A DNA stretch of 21,269 nt from JBFKAV01 sp041621405 (GTDB lineage: Bacteria; Pseudomonadota; Alphaproteobacteria; Rhodobacterales; Rhodobacteraceae), in assembly GCA_041621405.1 (NCBI GenBank), contig JBFKAV010000045.1, positions 1-21,269 of the forward strand, read 5' to 3'. The translations under genes were made by a program, and so were the position numbers. Shown piece after piece: positions 13,465-20,432 of the stretch. The notes below the pieces were generated by a model. The model had not been told where the DNA came from. It saw nothing but the letters and a program-made list of their open reading frames with translations, and ran no database searches. Within the stretch, counting starts at the first letter, position 1, and the number at the start of each line of letters is the position of its first letter.

Positions 13465-15171
13465 ATGCAGCTTTCCAACCTCGCCCCGATCCCCGAGCTC
13501 TACATCTCGTACGAGAGTGCGCAGAAGCTGAAGCCCGAGGCCGCCGCCCTGCCGTCCTGGGACCTCACCCCGCGCCAGATCTGCGACCTTGAGCTCCTGA
13601 TGAACGGCGCCTTCAATCCGCTGAAGGGGTTCCTCTCGGAGGCGGACTACGACGGCGTGGTCGAGACCATGCGGCTCGAGGACGGCACGCTCTGGCCGAT
13701 GCCGGTCACGCTCGACGTCACCGAGAAGTTCGCCGAAAGCATCGAGCCGGGGCAGGACATCGCGCTGCGCGACGCCGAGGGGGTGATCCTCGCCATCCTC
13801 TCGGTCACCGACAAATGGGTGCCGAACAAGAAGCGCGAGGCGGAAAAGGTGTTCGGCGCCGACGACATCGCCCACCCGGCCGTGAACTACCTGCATCACG
13901 TCGCCGAGCCGGTCTGTCTCGGCGGCCCGATCACCGGCATCCAGCCGCCCACGCATTACGACTTCCGCGCCCGCCGCGACACGCCGAACGAGCTCCGCGC
14001 GTTCTTCCGCAAGATGGGCTGGCGCCGGATCGTCGCCTTCCAGACCCGCAACCCCCTCCACCGCGCGCACCAGGAGCTGACCTTCCGCGCCGCCAAGGAG
14101 GCGCAGGCGAACCTCCTGATCCACCCCGTGGTCGGCATGACCAAGCCGGGCGACGTCGATCACTTCACCCGCGTGCGCTGCTACGAGGCGGTGCTCGACA
14201 AGTACCCGGCCGCCACCACGCATCTGTCGCTTCTCAACCTCGCGATGCGCATGGGCGGCCCGCGCGAGGCCGTCTGGCACGGGATCATCCGCCGCAACCA
14301 CGGCTGCACCCACATGATCGTCGGCCGCGACCATGCCGGGCCCGGCAAGAACTCGGACGGTGTCGATTTCTACGGTCCCTACGACGCGCAGGAGCTGGTG
14401 GCCGAACACGCCGAGGAGATCGGCCTCGAGATGGTCGACTTCAAGCAGATGGTCTACGTCCAGGAGCGCGCGCAATACGAGCCGCGCGACGAGGTCGGCG
14501 AAGGCGCCACCATCCTCGACATCTCCGGCACCGAGCTCCGCCGCCGACTGCGCGAGGGGCTGGAGATCCCCGACTGGTTCTCGTTCCCCGAGGTGGTCGG
14601 CGAGCTCCGCCGCCGCTTCCCGCCGCGCTCGCACCAGGGTTTCACGGTGTTCTTCACCGGGCTATCGGGCTCGGGCAAGTCGACCATCGCCAACGCGCTC
14701 ATGGTCAAGCTGATGGAGATGGGCGACCGGCCGGTGACGCTGCTCGACGGCGACGTGGTCCGCAAGCACCTGTCCTCCGAGCTCGGCTTCTCCAAGGAGC
14801 ACCGCGACATCAACATCCGCCGGATCGGCTATGTCGCCTCCGAGATCACCAAGAACGGCGGCATCGCCCTTTGCGCGCCGATCGCGCCCTACACGGCGAC
14901 CCGCCGCGCGGTCCGCGAGATGATCGAGGCCTTCGGCGCCTTCGTCGAAGTGCACGTCGCGACCTCGATCGAGGAATGCGAGCGCCGCGACCGCAAGGGG
15001 CTCTACAAGCTCGCGCGCGAGGGCAAGATCAAGGAGTTCACCGGCATCTCCGACCCCTACGAGGTGCCCGAGTCCCCCGAGCTCCGGGTCGAGACCGAAA
15101 GCGTAGACGTGGATTACTGCGCCCAGCAGGTACTGCTGAAGCTGGAGAGCATGGGGCTGATCGCGGCCTGA
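13465..15171 (+). CDS. sat/cysC: Bifunctional sulfate adenylyltransferase / adenylylsulfate kinase
   Basis: 568 residues combining the two steps of sulfate activation: sulfate + ATP to APS, then APS + ATP to PAPS. Residues 1 to about 385 are a Sat (ATP sulfurylase of the monomer type) with QTRNPLHRAHQEL (193-205; the HxxH His199/His202) and IVGRDHAGP (285-293). From about 392 an APS kinase domain follows: FTGLSGSGKST (397-407) is the P-loop, with DGDVVRKHLSSELGFSKEHRDINIRRIGY and CAPIAPY. Both sites look intact. The start ATG at 13465 fits the family N-terminus, though its ribosome site is weak. It supplies PAPS, which the neighbouring sulfotransferase family uses; PAPS reduction is the other route. 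Confidence 0.95.
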   Translation: MQLSNLAPIPELYISYESAQKLKPEAAALPSWDLTPRQICDLELLMNGAFNPLKGFLSEADYDGVVETMRLEDGTLWPMPVTLDVTEKFAESIEPGQDIALRDAEGVILAILSVTDKWVPNKKREAEKVFGADDIAHPAVNYLHHVAEPVCLGGPITGIQPPTHYDFRARRDTPNELRAFFRKMGWRRIVAFQTRNPLHRAHQELTFRAAKEAQANLLIHPVVGMTKPGDVDHFTRVRCYEAVLDKYPAATTHLSLLNLAMRMGGPREAVWHGIIRRNHGCTHMIVGRDHAGPGKNSDGVDFYGPYDAQELVAEHAEEIGLEMVDFKQMVYVQERAQYEPRDEVGEGATILDISGTELRRRLREGLEIPDWFSFPEVVGELRRRFPPRSHQGFTVFFTGLSGSGKSTIANALMVKLMEMGDRPVTLLDGDVVRKHLSSELGFSKEHRDINIRRIGYVASEITKNGGIALCAPIAPYTATRRAVREMIEAFGAFVEVHVATSIEECERRDRKGLYKLAREGKIKEFTGISDPYEVPESPELRVETESVDVDYCAQQVLLKLESMGLIAA

Positions 15172-15185
15172 CCGCGGTACAGGCG

Positions 15186-15205
15186 GCGATGCCGAGAGGC
15201 ATCGC
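15186..15205 (+). terminator. Hairpin after sat/APS kinase
   Basis: GCGATGCC (15186-15193), tetraloop GAGA of GNRA type, GGCATCGC (15198-15205): a perfect 8-bp stem 14 nt after the stop codon, in the gap between convergent genes. No T-run follows, but it is the strongest hairpin here. Confidence 0.55.
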
Positions 15206-15232
15206 GCTCCATCGCGGAAGAGCAGGTGGATG

Positions 15233-15244
15233 GGCTCTAGAGCC
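15233..15244 (-). repeat. Perfect palindrome centred on the phzF-like stop codon
   Basis: GGCTCTAGAGCC (15233-15244) contains the TAG stop of the minus-strand gene (15237-15239) in its centre. As RNA it can form a 4-bp stem with a CUAG loop. Confidence 0.45.
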
Positions 15245-16115
15245 TGAGCTCGCCCCGGATCAGGACATGCGCGCGTCCGGCGACGCGAACCCCCTCGATG
15301 GCCTGGCGGGTGCCCAGCACCTCCACCTCCGCGCTGCCGGGACGGCCCATCCAATGGCCCTGTTCGGCGATGAAGCGGGGGCTGTCGATCAGGCCCTTGG
15401 CCCAGAGATAGGCCGCCATCGCGCCGGTGGCCGAGCCGGTGAACGGATCCTCCGGCGGCGCCGGCGGGTCTAGGAGGAGGCGCGCGAAGGTTCGGCCCCG
15501 CTCCGTCGCGCCTTCGAGCGTGACGAGGAAGGGCTCCATCACCTCGTGCGCCTTGCCGTCGAACTGCGCCCGGAAGCGCCCGAGCGCCCCGGCGTCGAGC
15601 CGGGCGCGGCGGAGCGCCTCGTGATCGCGGATCACCGCGATGCAGAAGGGAAGCCCGGTGGAGACGATCTGCGGCATGCCGACGACATCCCCGGGCGAGA
15701 GGCCGACCACCTCGGCCACGATCCCGCCCGGCACCTCCTCGCCGAACTCAGGCGCGCGCTGGGTCATCGCGATCAGCCCGTCATCGCCGATCGCCACCGG
15801 CACCGGCCCGGCCCCGGATTCGAGCGTTACGCGCCCGCCCTGGACCATGCCCCGCTCGGCGAGCGAGGCGACCGTAGCCAGGGTGGGATGGCCGGCAAAG
15901 GGGATCTCTTGGCGGGCGAGGAAATAGCGCACCTTCCAGTCTGCGGTTTCCGAGGGGCCGACGAAGGTGCATTCGACGAGGCTGGTCTCGCGCACGATCG
16001 CCTTGCACGTCTCGGCCTCGAGCGCGCCGCCCTCATGGACGACGGCGCAGCCGTTGCCGCCGAAGGGGCCGTCGGTGAACGCATCCACCCAGTCGAGCGG
16101 GAAGGCGCGGTTCAA
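15237..16115 (-). CDS. PhzF family isomerase-like protein
   Basis: 292 residues of the PhzF/diaminopimelate-epimerase fold. PhzF itself isomerises dihydro-hydroxyanthranilate in phenazine synthesis, but most family members outside phenazine clusters have unknown substrates. Seen here: VDAFTDGPFGGNGCAVV (10-26), the catalytic-Glu region RETSLVECTFVG with Glu48, EIPFAGHPTLATV (70-82) and DPFTGSATGAMAAYLW in the C-terminal half. The start is TTG (16113-16115), overlapping the DUF1150 stop as TTGA. No ribosome site is seen, so re-initiation from the upstream gene is likely. It closes the hsp20 operon. No phenazine genes are nearby, so phenazine production is not implied. Confidence 0.9.
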   Translation of the reverse strand: MNRAFPLDWVDAFTDGPFGGNGCAVVHEGGALEAETCKAIVRETSLVECTFVGPSETADWKVRYFLARQEIPFAGHPTLATVASLAERGMVQGGRVTLESGAGPVPVAIGDDGLIAMTQRAPEFGEEVPGGIVAEVVGLSPGDVVGMPQIVSTGLPFCIAVIRDHEALRRARLDAGALGRFRAQFDGKAHEVMEPFLVTLEGATERGRTFARLLLDPPAPPEDPFTGSATGAMAAYLWAKGLIDSPRFIAEQGHWMGRPGSAEVEVLGTRQAIEGVRVAGRAHVLIRGELRL

Positions 16116-16339
16116 TGGGCGCTGACCGGCGCGAGGTCGTTCTGCCGCGCGATGGCGAAGGCGACGTTGCGGTCCCTCACCAGGGCCAGCCGCTCGCCGC
16201 TCTCGCTGTGGAGCGCATAGAGCGTCTCCAGCCCCTCGGCCTGCCTCTGGATCTCCGCCGGCAGATCGGACACCTGGACCTGCCGCACATAGACGATCCG
16301 CTCGCCGTCTTCCGGCCCGAAATCGAACTTCGTGTTCAT
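16112..16339 (-). CDS. DUF1150 family protein
   Basis: 75 residues, matching the small alphaproteobacterial DUF1150 family, which typically sits beside Hsp20 genes. Core pattern: RIVYVRQVQVSDLPAEIQRQAEGLETLYALHSESGERLALVRDRNVAFAIARQNDL, where the last segment is the most typical. The ATG at 16337-16339 follows a strong AGGAGG. The stop overlaps the phzF-like start as TTGA, and hsp20 ends 13 nt upstream. The function is unknown; the pairing suggests a heat-shock or protein-quality role. Confidence 0.9.
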   Translation of the reverse strand: MNTKFDFGPEDGERIVYVRQVQVSDLPAEIQRQAEGLETLYALHSESGERLALVRDRNVAFAIARQNDLAPVSAH

Positions 16340-16352
16340 GACCCTGCCTCCT

Positions 16353-16766
16353 TCACTTTTTCCTGATCTCGATTGTCTGCACCACGCTCTCGGGCTCGTC
16401 CCGGGCGAGGTCGACGTGGAGAAGCCCGTTCTCCAGAAGCGCGCCGCTCACCTCGACGCCCTCGGCCAGGACGAAGGCCTTCTGGAAGGCGCGGGCGCCG
16501 ATGCCGCGGTGCAGGAAGACCCGGTCGCCGTCGTCCTGGTGGCTGCGGCCGCGGATCACCAGCTGGCGGTCCTCGACGGTGATCGCCAGGTCCTCGTCGC
16601 GAAACCCCGCCACCGCGAGCGTGATGCGGTAACCGCGCTCGCTTGTCTGTTCGATGTTGAACGGCGGGTAGCCGTCAGCCGAGCTCTTGGCGGTGCGCTC
16701 GACCAGGCGCTCGAGCTGCTCGAAGCCCAGAAGGAACGGGTGCGAGCCGAAGGTCGGTTTGGTCAT
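16353..16766 (-). CDS. Hsp20/IbpA family small heat-shock protein
   Basis: 137 residues: a short N-terminal arm (FLLGFEQLERLVERTAKSSADGYPPFNIE) and an alpha-crystallin domain, YRITLAVAGFRDEDLAITVEDRQLVIRGR (45-73) through FQKAFVLAEGVEVSGALLENGLLHVDL, with the NGLL motif. A C-terminal tail VVQTIEIRKK contains the IEI motif used for oligomer contacts. It is an ATP-independent holdase that binds unfolding proteins in the cytoplasm. The ATG at 16764-16766 has AAGGG 9 nt upstream, within a probable temperature-sensitive hairpin. Upstream is a near-consensus heat-shock promoter. It is the first gene of an operon with DUF1150 and the PhzF-like gene. Confidence 0.95.
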   Translation of the reverse strand: MTKPTFGSHPFLLGFEQLERLVERTAKSSADGYPPFNIEQTSERGYRITLAVAGFRDEDLAITVEDRQLVIRGRSHQDDGDRVFLHRGIGARAFQKAFVLAEGVEVSGALLENGLLHVDLARDEPESVVQTIEIRKK

Positions 16767-16826
16767 CTAGGCAAGCCCTTCAAGAAGCGACGTTGCGTTG
16801 CGCGGTCCCGAAACCGGCGACCACAC
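16767..16826 (-). promoter_or_regulatory. ROSE-like RNA thermometer leader of hsp20
   Basis: The predicted leader of about 60 nt holds two hairpins. The upstream one (16804-16822) pairs GGTC/GACC and CCG/CGG around a GTTT loop. The downstream one (16776-16790) pairs UCGCUU with AAGGG, the ribosome binding site, across a CUUG loop. UCGCU fits the UYGCU motif of ROSE elements, in which a G faces a G of the Shine-Dalgarno, as it would here. ROSE elements are known in front of alphaproteobacterial hsp20 genes. The folding is by eye only. Confidence 0.5.
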
Positions 16827-16832
16827 AGGAAA

Positions 16833-16863
16833 ATATGGGGCGCGAGCCCGGTCCCGGCAAGGG
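16833..16863 (-). promoter_or_regulatory. Sigma-32 (RpoH) promoter of the hsp20 operon
   Basis: On the minus strand CCCTTGCC (16856-16863) and CCCCATAT (16833-16840) are separated by 15 bp. This agrees closely with the heat-shock consensus CCCTTGAA - N13-15 - CCCCATNT. It lies 67-97 nt upstream of the hsp20 ATG and runs divergently to ydcH. Confidence 0.7.
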
Positions 16864-16884
16864 CCGCCCCGGTCACGGAATCCT

Positions 16885-16913
16885 TTTCGCAGCCGCGGCG
16901 TTTGCGCTAGAAT
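16885..16913 (+). promoter_or_regulatory. Predicted promoter of ydcH
   Basis: TTTCGC (16885-16890), 17-bp spacer, TAGAAT (16908-16913), with the ATG 30 nt downstream. The -10 differs from consensus by one base; the -35 is weak. Confidence 0.35.
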
Positions 16914-16942
16914 TACTCGGTGGGGACCGATTCCGGGTAATT

Positions 16943-17161
16943 ATGAACGCACCGAGCGAGATGAACTCCGAGGAAGTTCTGCGCCTGCAGCTCGAGGAGC
17001 TCAGGCGCGAGCACCGCGACCTCGACCAGGCGATCCACGCGCTGCAGGAATCGGGCCGGGGCGACCAGCTGGCGCTCAGGCGGCTGAAGAAGCAGAAGCT
17101 GATGCTGAAAGACCGCATCGCGGTGATCGAGGACCGCCTGACGCCCGACATCATTGCGTGA
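16943..17161 (+). CDS. YdcH/DUF465 family small protein
   Basis: 72 residues; an alternative ATG at 16961 would give 66 and has a better purine-rich GAGCGAG site, so the start is uncertain. The chain is almost wholly charged and helical, with LRLQLEELRREHRDLDQAIHAL and QLALRRLKKQKLMLKDRIAVIED. The LKKQKLMLKDRI segment is characteristic of the YdcH family found in many Proteobacteria. No biochemical function is established. It ends 46 nt before purE, and the purE promoter overlaps its stop codon. Confidence 0.85.
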   Translation: MNAPSEMNSEEVLRLQLEELRREHRDLDQAIHALQESGRGDQLALRRLKKQKLMLKDRIAVIEDRLTPDIIA

Positions 17162-17181
17162 GCCGGGCCCGTAGCTATAGT
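17154..17181 (+). promoter_or_regulatory. Predicted purE promoter
   Basis: TTGCGT (17154-17159), 16-bp spacer, TATAGT (17176-17181). The -35 overlaps the last codons of ydcH. The likely start lies about 20 nt upstream of the purE ATG. Confidence 0.45.
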
Positions 17182-17207
17182 GCGCGCTCCCGAAGACGGA
17201 GCACCGC

Positions 17208-17693
17208 ATGGCCGCGAGCGTCGGCATTGTCATGGGCAGCCAGTCCGACTGGACCACGATGAAGGAGGCGGCCGCGCTACTCGACGAGCTTGGCGTCGCC
17301 TACGAGGCCCGGATCGTCTCCGCCCACCGCACCCCCGACCGGCTCTGGTCCTACGGCAAATCCGCCGTCGAGCGCGGGCTGAAGGTGATCATCGCCGGCG
17401 CCGGCGGGGCCGCGCACCTGCCCGGCATGATGGCCTCGAAGACGAGGGTTCCGGTGATCGGCGTGCCGGTAGAGACGAAGGCGCTCGCGGGCCTCGACAG
17501 CCTCTATTCGATCGTGCAGATGCCGAAGGGCTACCCCGTCGCCACGATGGCGATCGGCGCCGCCGGCGCCGCCAACGCGGGGCTCTTGGCCGCCGCGATT
17601 CTGGCGCTCTCCGATCCCGCGCTCGCCGGCCGCCTCGACGACTGGCGCGCCGCACTCACGGCTTCGATCCCCGAGGAGCCGCGGGATGACTGA
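17208..17693 (+). CDS. purE: N5-carboxyaminoimidazole ribonucleotide mutase
   Basis: 161 residues, class I PurE. It converts N5-CAIR to CAIR in purine synthesis and works directly after PurK. Motifs: VGIVMGSQSDW (5-15), VSAHRTPDR (37-45, with the catalytic His40), IIAGAGGAAHLPGMMA, and PKGYPVATMAIG. The ATG at 17208 follows GGAG by 6 nt. Its last eight bases overlap the start of purK, so the two are coupled. Confidence 0.97.
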   Translation: MAASVGIVMGSQSDWTTMKEAAALLDELGVAYEARIVSAHRTPDRLWSYGKSAVERGLKVIIAGAGGAAHLPGMMASKTRVPVIGVPVETKALAGLDSLYSIVQMPKGYPVATMAIGAAGAANAGLLAAAILALSDPALAGRLDDWRAALTASIPEEPRDD

Positions 17694-18759
17694 GCCCCTG
17701 CCGCAAGGCGCCACCATCGGTATCCTCGGCGGCGGCCAGCTCGGCCGGATGCTCGCGGTCGCCGCCGCCCGGCTTGGCTACCGAAGCCACGTCTACGAGA
17801 CCGCCGCCGACTGCCCCGCCGCGCAGGTCGCCGCGGCCTGCACCAGCGCGCCCTACGAGGACGAAAGCGCGCTCGCCGTCTTCGCCGACGCGGTCGACGT
17901 CGTCACCTACGAATTCGAGAACGTGCCCACTGCCGCGCTCGATCTCATCGAGGCCCGCGTGCCGATCCGTCCGAACCGCCGGGCGCTGGCGATCAGCCAG
18001 GACCGGCTTGCCGAGAAGGACTTCCTCGCCTCGCTCGACCTCGTCACCGCGCCATTCTTCGGCGTCGACCATGCCGGCGATCTCGCGGCGGCGCTCCTGC
18101 AGATCGGCACGCCCGCGATCCTGAAGACCCGCCGCCTCGGCTACGACGGCAAGGGCCAGGCCCGCATCGACGGCGCGCACGACACCGAGCACGCCTTCGC
18201 CGCGATGCAAGGCGCGCCGGCGATCCTCGAGGGCGTCGTCACGTTTTCGCGCGAGATCTCGGTGATCGCCGCGCGGTCGCTCTCCGGCGAGGTGGCCGCC
18301 TACGAGCCGGGCGAGAACATCCACGGCCACGGCATCCTGCGCACCACGACGGTGCCGGCGCGGCTGCCGCCCGAACACCGCACCGCCGCCATCCTGATCG
18401 CCGGCAAGATCCTGAACGCGCTCGACTATGTCGGCGTGATCGGGGTCGAGCTCTTCGTCACCCACCAGGGACTCGTGGTCAACGAATTCGCCCCCCGCGT
18501 GCACAACTCGGGCCACTGGACGCAGGCCGGCTGCGCCGTCGACCAGTTCGAGCAGCACATCCGCGCCATCTCCGGCTGGCCCCTGGGCGACGGCTCCCGC
18601 TTCGCCGACGTGACCATGGAGAACCTGATCGGCGACGACATCGCCCGCCTCGGCGAGATCGCCCGCGAGCCCGACGCCTCAATCCACCTCTACGGCAAGG
18701 CCGAAGCCCGGCCCGGGCGCAAGATGGGCCACGTCAACCGCCCGGCGCCGCGCATCTGA
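17686..18759 (+). CDS. purK: N5-carboxyaminoimidazole ribonucleotide synthase
   Basis: 357 residues, an ATP-grasp enzyme that carboxylates AIR with bicarbonate and ATP to give N5-CAIR, the PurE substrate. Motifs: IGILGGGQLGRM (11-22), VTYEFENVP, TRRLGYDGKGQARI for the ATP-grasp loop, NEFAPRVHNSGHWTQ and the C-terminal GKAEARPGRKMGHV. Full family length. The ATG lies inside the end of purE (8-nt overlap). After the stop come a G/C-run region and two hairpins. Confidence 0.97.
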   Translation: MTEPLPQGATIGILGGGQLGRMLAVAAARLGYRSHVYETAADCPAAQVAAACTSAPYEDESALAVFADAVDVVTYEFENVPTAALDLIEARVPIRPNRRALAISQDRLAEKDFLASLDLVTAPFFGVDHAGDLAAALLQIGTPAILKTRRLGYDGKGQARIDGAHDTEHAFAAMQGAPAILEGVVTFSREISVIAARSLSGEVAAYEPGENIHGHGILRTTTVPARLPPEHRTAAILIAGKILNALDYVGVIGVELFVTHQGLVVNEFAPRVHNSGHWTQAGCAVDQFEQHIRAISGWPLGDGSRFADVTMENLIGDDIARLGEIAREPDASIHLYGKAEARPGRKMGHVNRPAPRI

Positions 18760-18792
18760 CCTCCGGCCCATTCCCCGTTTTCCAAGTACCCT

Positions 18793-18834
18793 AGGGGGGG
18801 TCGCCGTCAGGGGACGGGGGGCAGAATCCCCCCC
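18793..18834 (+). terminator. G-tract-rich hairpin region after purK
   Basis: A run of seven G (18794-18800) is followed by a CCGTC/GACGG hairpin with loop AGGG (18804-18817) and then GGGGGG (18816-18821), CAGAAT, CCCCCCC (18828-18834). The last can form a 6-bp G:C stem. It lies between convergent purK and the hydrolase gene and is the likely transcript end for purEK. No T-run is present. Confidence 0.5.
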
Positions 18835-18843
18835 TGCAGCGCC

Positions 18844-19563
18844 TCAGCCACCCGCGAGCCGCCGCACGGCATCGGCGAAGGTGAGCCCGTGATCGAACCG
18901 CCCCGACCGCAGGAACTCCATCGCCTCGGCGATCACCACCGGGTTGTTCATCATGAACGTATGGGTCACCGGCAGCACGATATGGTCGTCCATGCCCCGG
19001 ATCTTGGTGCTCTCCACCGAGACCTTGCCATCGTCGGGCCCCTCGATCACGGCAGAGTAGATCGGGTTCAGGCTGCGGCTGCCGGCGATCACGCCAAGCT
19101 CGAAACGCGGGAAGCCTAGCCGGTTCGGCCAGCTTTCCGAGCCGGTGCCGAGCTCCAGCCCCGCCGGCCCGTTGAGCCACTGGAACACGCCGAGGTCGCC
19201 GAACTGGTCGACGAGCTCGCTGCCATGGTTCGGCGGCGCCAGCATCACCACCCGACCCATCCAGGGCGGGCGGTGGTCCTCGAGCCAGGCCCGGGCCAGG
19301 ATGCCGCCCATCGAGTGGGTCACGAAATGGGTGCGCTTCGGGCCGCAGGCGGCCACCGCCGGCGCCACGTCCGCGACCAGCTCTTCCAGCGGCGCCTGGG
19401 TCGATGGGTAGCCGCGGTTCACCACCTGGTAGCCCTCGGCCTCGAGCGCCTCCTCCATCAGGAGGAACGAGGCCTCGGTGCGGGCCAGCCCGTGCAGCAG
19501 CACCACGCAGTCGGCCAAGGCCGGCGCGGGCAGGAGCGCGAGGAGGAAGAGAAGCCACCGCAT
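18844..19563 (-). CDS. Periplasmic alpha/beta hydrolase (lipase-like)
   Basis: 239 residues. MRWLLFLLALLPAPALA followed by DC is a clear signal peptide, so export is likely. The mature part has the hydrolase oxyanion region CVVLLHGLARTEASF (19-33), the nucleophile motif VTHSMGGILAR (81-91, Ser84), a likely acid Asp179 (GPDDGKVSVEST) and a catalytic His201 (LPVTHTFMM). The sequence APPNHGSELVDQF is typical of lipase-like PGAP1 relatives. The ATG at 19561-19563 lacks a close ribosome site (GGAG is 16 nt away), so expression may be low or the start may differ slightly. It is divergent from the Nudix gene, 65 bp away. The substrate is unknown. Confidence 0.88.
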   Translation of the reverse strand: MRWLLFLLALLPAPALADCVVLLHGLARTEASFLLMEEALEAEGYQVVNRGYPSTQAPLEELVADVAPAVAACGPKRTHFVTHSMGGILARAWLEDHRPPWMGRVVMLAPPNHGSELVDQFGDLGVFQWLNGPAGLELGTGSESWPNRLGFPRFELGVIAGSRSLNPIYSAVIEGPDDGKVSVESTKIRGMDDHIVLPVTHTFMMNNPVVIAEAMEFLRSGRFDHGLTFADAVRRLAGG

Positions 19564-19628
19564 GGACAGAAGATAGGAACTCCACCCCCCTCTGGACAAT
19601 CGCGCCCTTGCGTCATTTTCTCGCGGCC

Positions 19629-20072
19629 ATGAAGCACCGCTCCCCACGCCTCGCCGTCCGCGCGCTGATCCTGGTCGAGAACCGGCTCCTGCTGGTCAAT
19701 GCCTATCCCGGCGGCCGGAGCGATCTCTGGTGCGCCCCGGGCGGCGGCGCCGAGCCGGGGTTGTCGCTGCCCGACAACCTCGCCCGCGAGGTGCACGAGG
19801 AGACCGGGCTCACGATCGCCGTATGCGATCCCGCCCTCGTCAACGAGTTCCACGACCCCGCCTCGGGCTTCCACCAGGTCGACGTCTACTTCCGCTGCAC
19901 CGCCCGCGGACCGCTCCCCGAGCGCTGGACCGACCCCGAAGGCATCGTCACCGAGCGCCGCTTCGTCACGCGCCCCGAGATGGCGCAACTGCGCTTCAAG
20001 CCCGACAGCCTGCCCGCGGTCGCCTGGGGCGAGGGCCTGCTCTACGACCCGCTGGAGCCAATCGTCCGCTGA
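19629..20072 (+). CDS. Nudix hydrolase family protein
   Basis: 147 residues. The N-terminal SPRLAVRALILVENRLLLV leads to the Nudix region with GGGAEPGLSLPDN (about 38-50) and AREVHEETGL (52-61). The metal-binding REVHEE core is intact. The first Glu of the GX5EX7REUXEEXGU box is replaced by Leu (PGLSL where PGE is usual), so activity may be altered. The C-terminal half has FHQVDVYFRCTARG and TERRFVTRPEMAQLRFKP. Nudix enzymes hydrolyse nucleoside diphosphate derivatives; the substrate is unknown. The stop is embedded in a short GAGC/GCTC hairpin (20071-20082). Confidence 0.88.
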   Translation: MKHRSPRLAVRALILVENRLLLVNAYPGGRSDLWCAPGGGAEPGLSLPDNLAREVHEETGLTIAVCDPALVNEFHDPASGFHQVDVYFRCTARGPLPERWTDPEGIVTERRFVTRPEMAQLRFKPDSLPAVAWGEGLLYDPLEPIVR

Positions 20073-20082
20073 GCCGGGGCTC
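20071..20082 (+). repeat. Short hairpin at the Nudix stop codon
   Basis: GAGC (20071-20074), loop CGGG, GCTC (20079-20082); the stem begins with the second base of the TGA. Weak alone, but it is one of several such stop-embedded repeats in this window. Confidence 0.3.
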
Positions 20083-20432
20083 GACCTGGCGAGGGCGATG
20101 GCGGGGCCTCGCACCGCAGGCGTCCGGCGAGCCCAAGCGCCCGTGCCGGTGCGTCACGCCGGAACCCGCCTTCGGGGCAGCCGCGAAGTCCGCCCATACG
20201 ACGGCGCCTGATGAATCCGCAGCATTCCCGTGACCCGATCTTCGTGACCGGTATGCAGGACCGAGAAGGGTATGGCAGGGCGGTGCAGATGCCACATTAC
20301 ACGAGACGGGGCACGAGACGGGGCACTAGTCGGGCCTGCGCATCAGATCCTGATATCCCGGGTAAAGACCCGCGATCTCTCTTGGGACCCTTCAGGCCCT
20401 CTCGTTTCCATTGCTTGGCAGCGGCGCCATTC
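20083..20432. other. Intergenic region with a 12-bp tandem repeat
   Basis: About 350 bp without a convincing gene. The left part is GC-rich with a frame that looks like decayed coding sequence but has no recognisable motif. From about 20210 composition drops. A perfect tandem duplication of ACGAGACGGGGC lies at 20301-20324. Confidence 0.5.
20301..20324. repeat. Two tandem copies of a 12-bp unit
   Basis: ACGAGACGGGGC occurs twice without a gap (20301-20312, 20313-20324). A chance slippage duplication is the simplest explanation. Confidence 0.8.

Noticed and set aside
13441..14634. Long minus-strand open frame opposite sat/APS kinase
   Set aside because: High-GC shadow; the plus strand carries an unmistakable enzyme.
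15237..16115. Phenazine biosynthesis cluster
   Set aside because: Only a PhzF-like gene is present; PhzF relatives are widespread without phenazine production.
20301..20324. CRISPR-like repeat
   Set aside because: Two 12-bp copies in direct contact without spacers are a tandem duplication.
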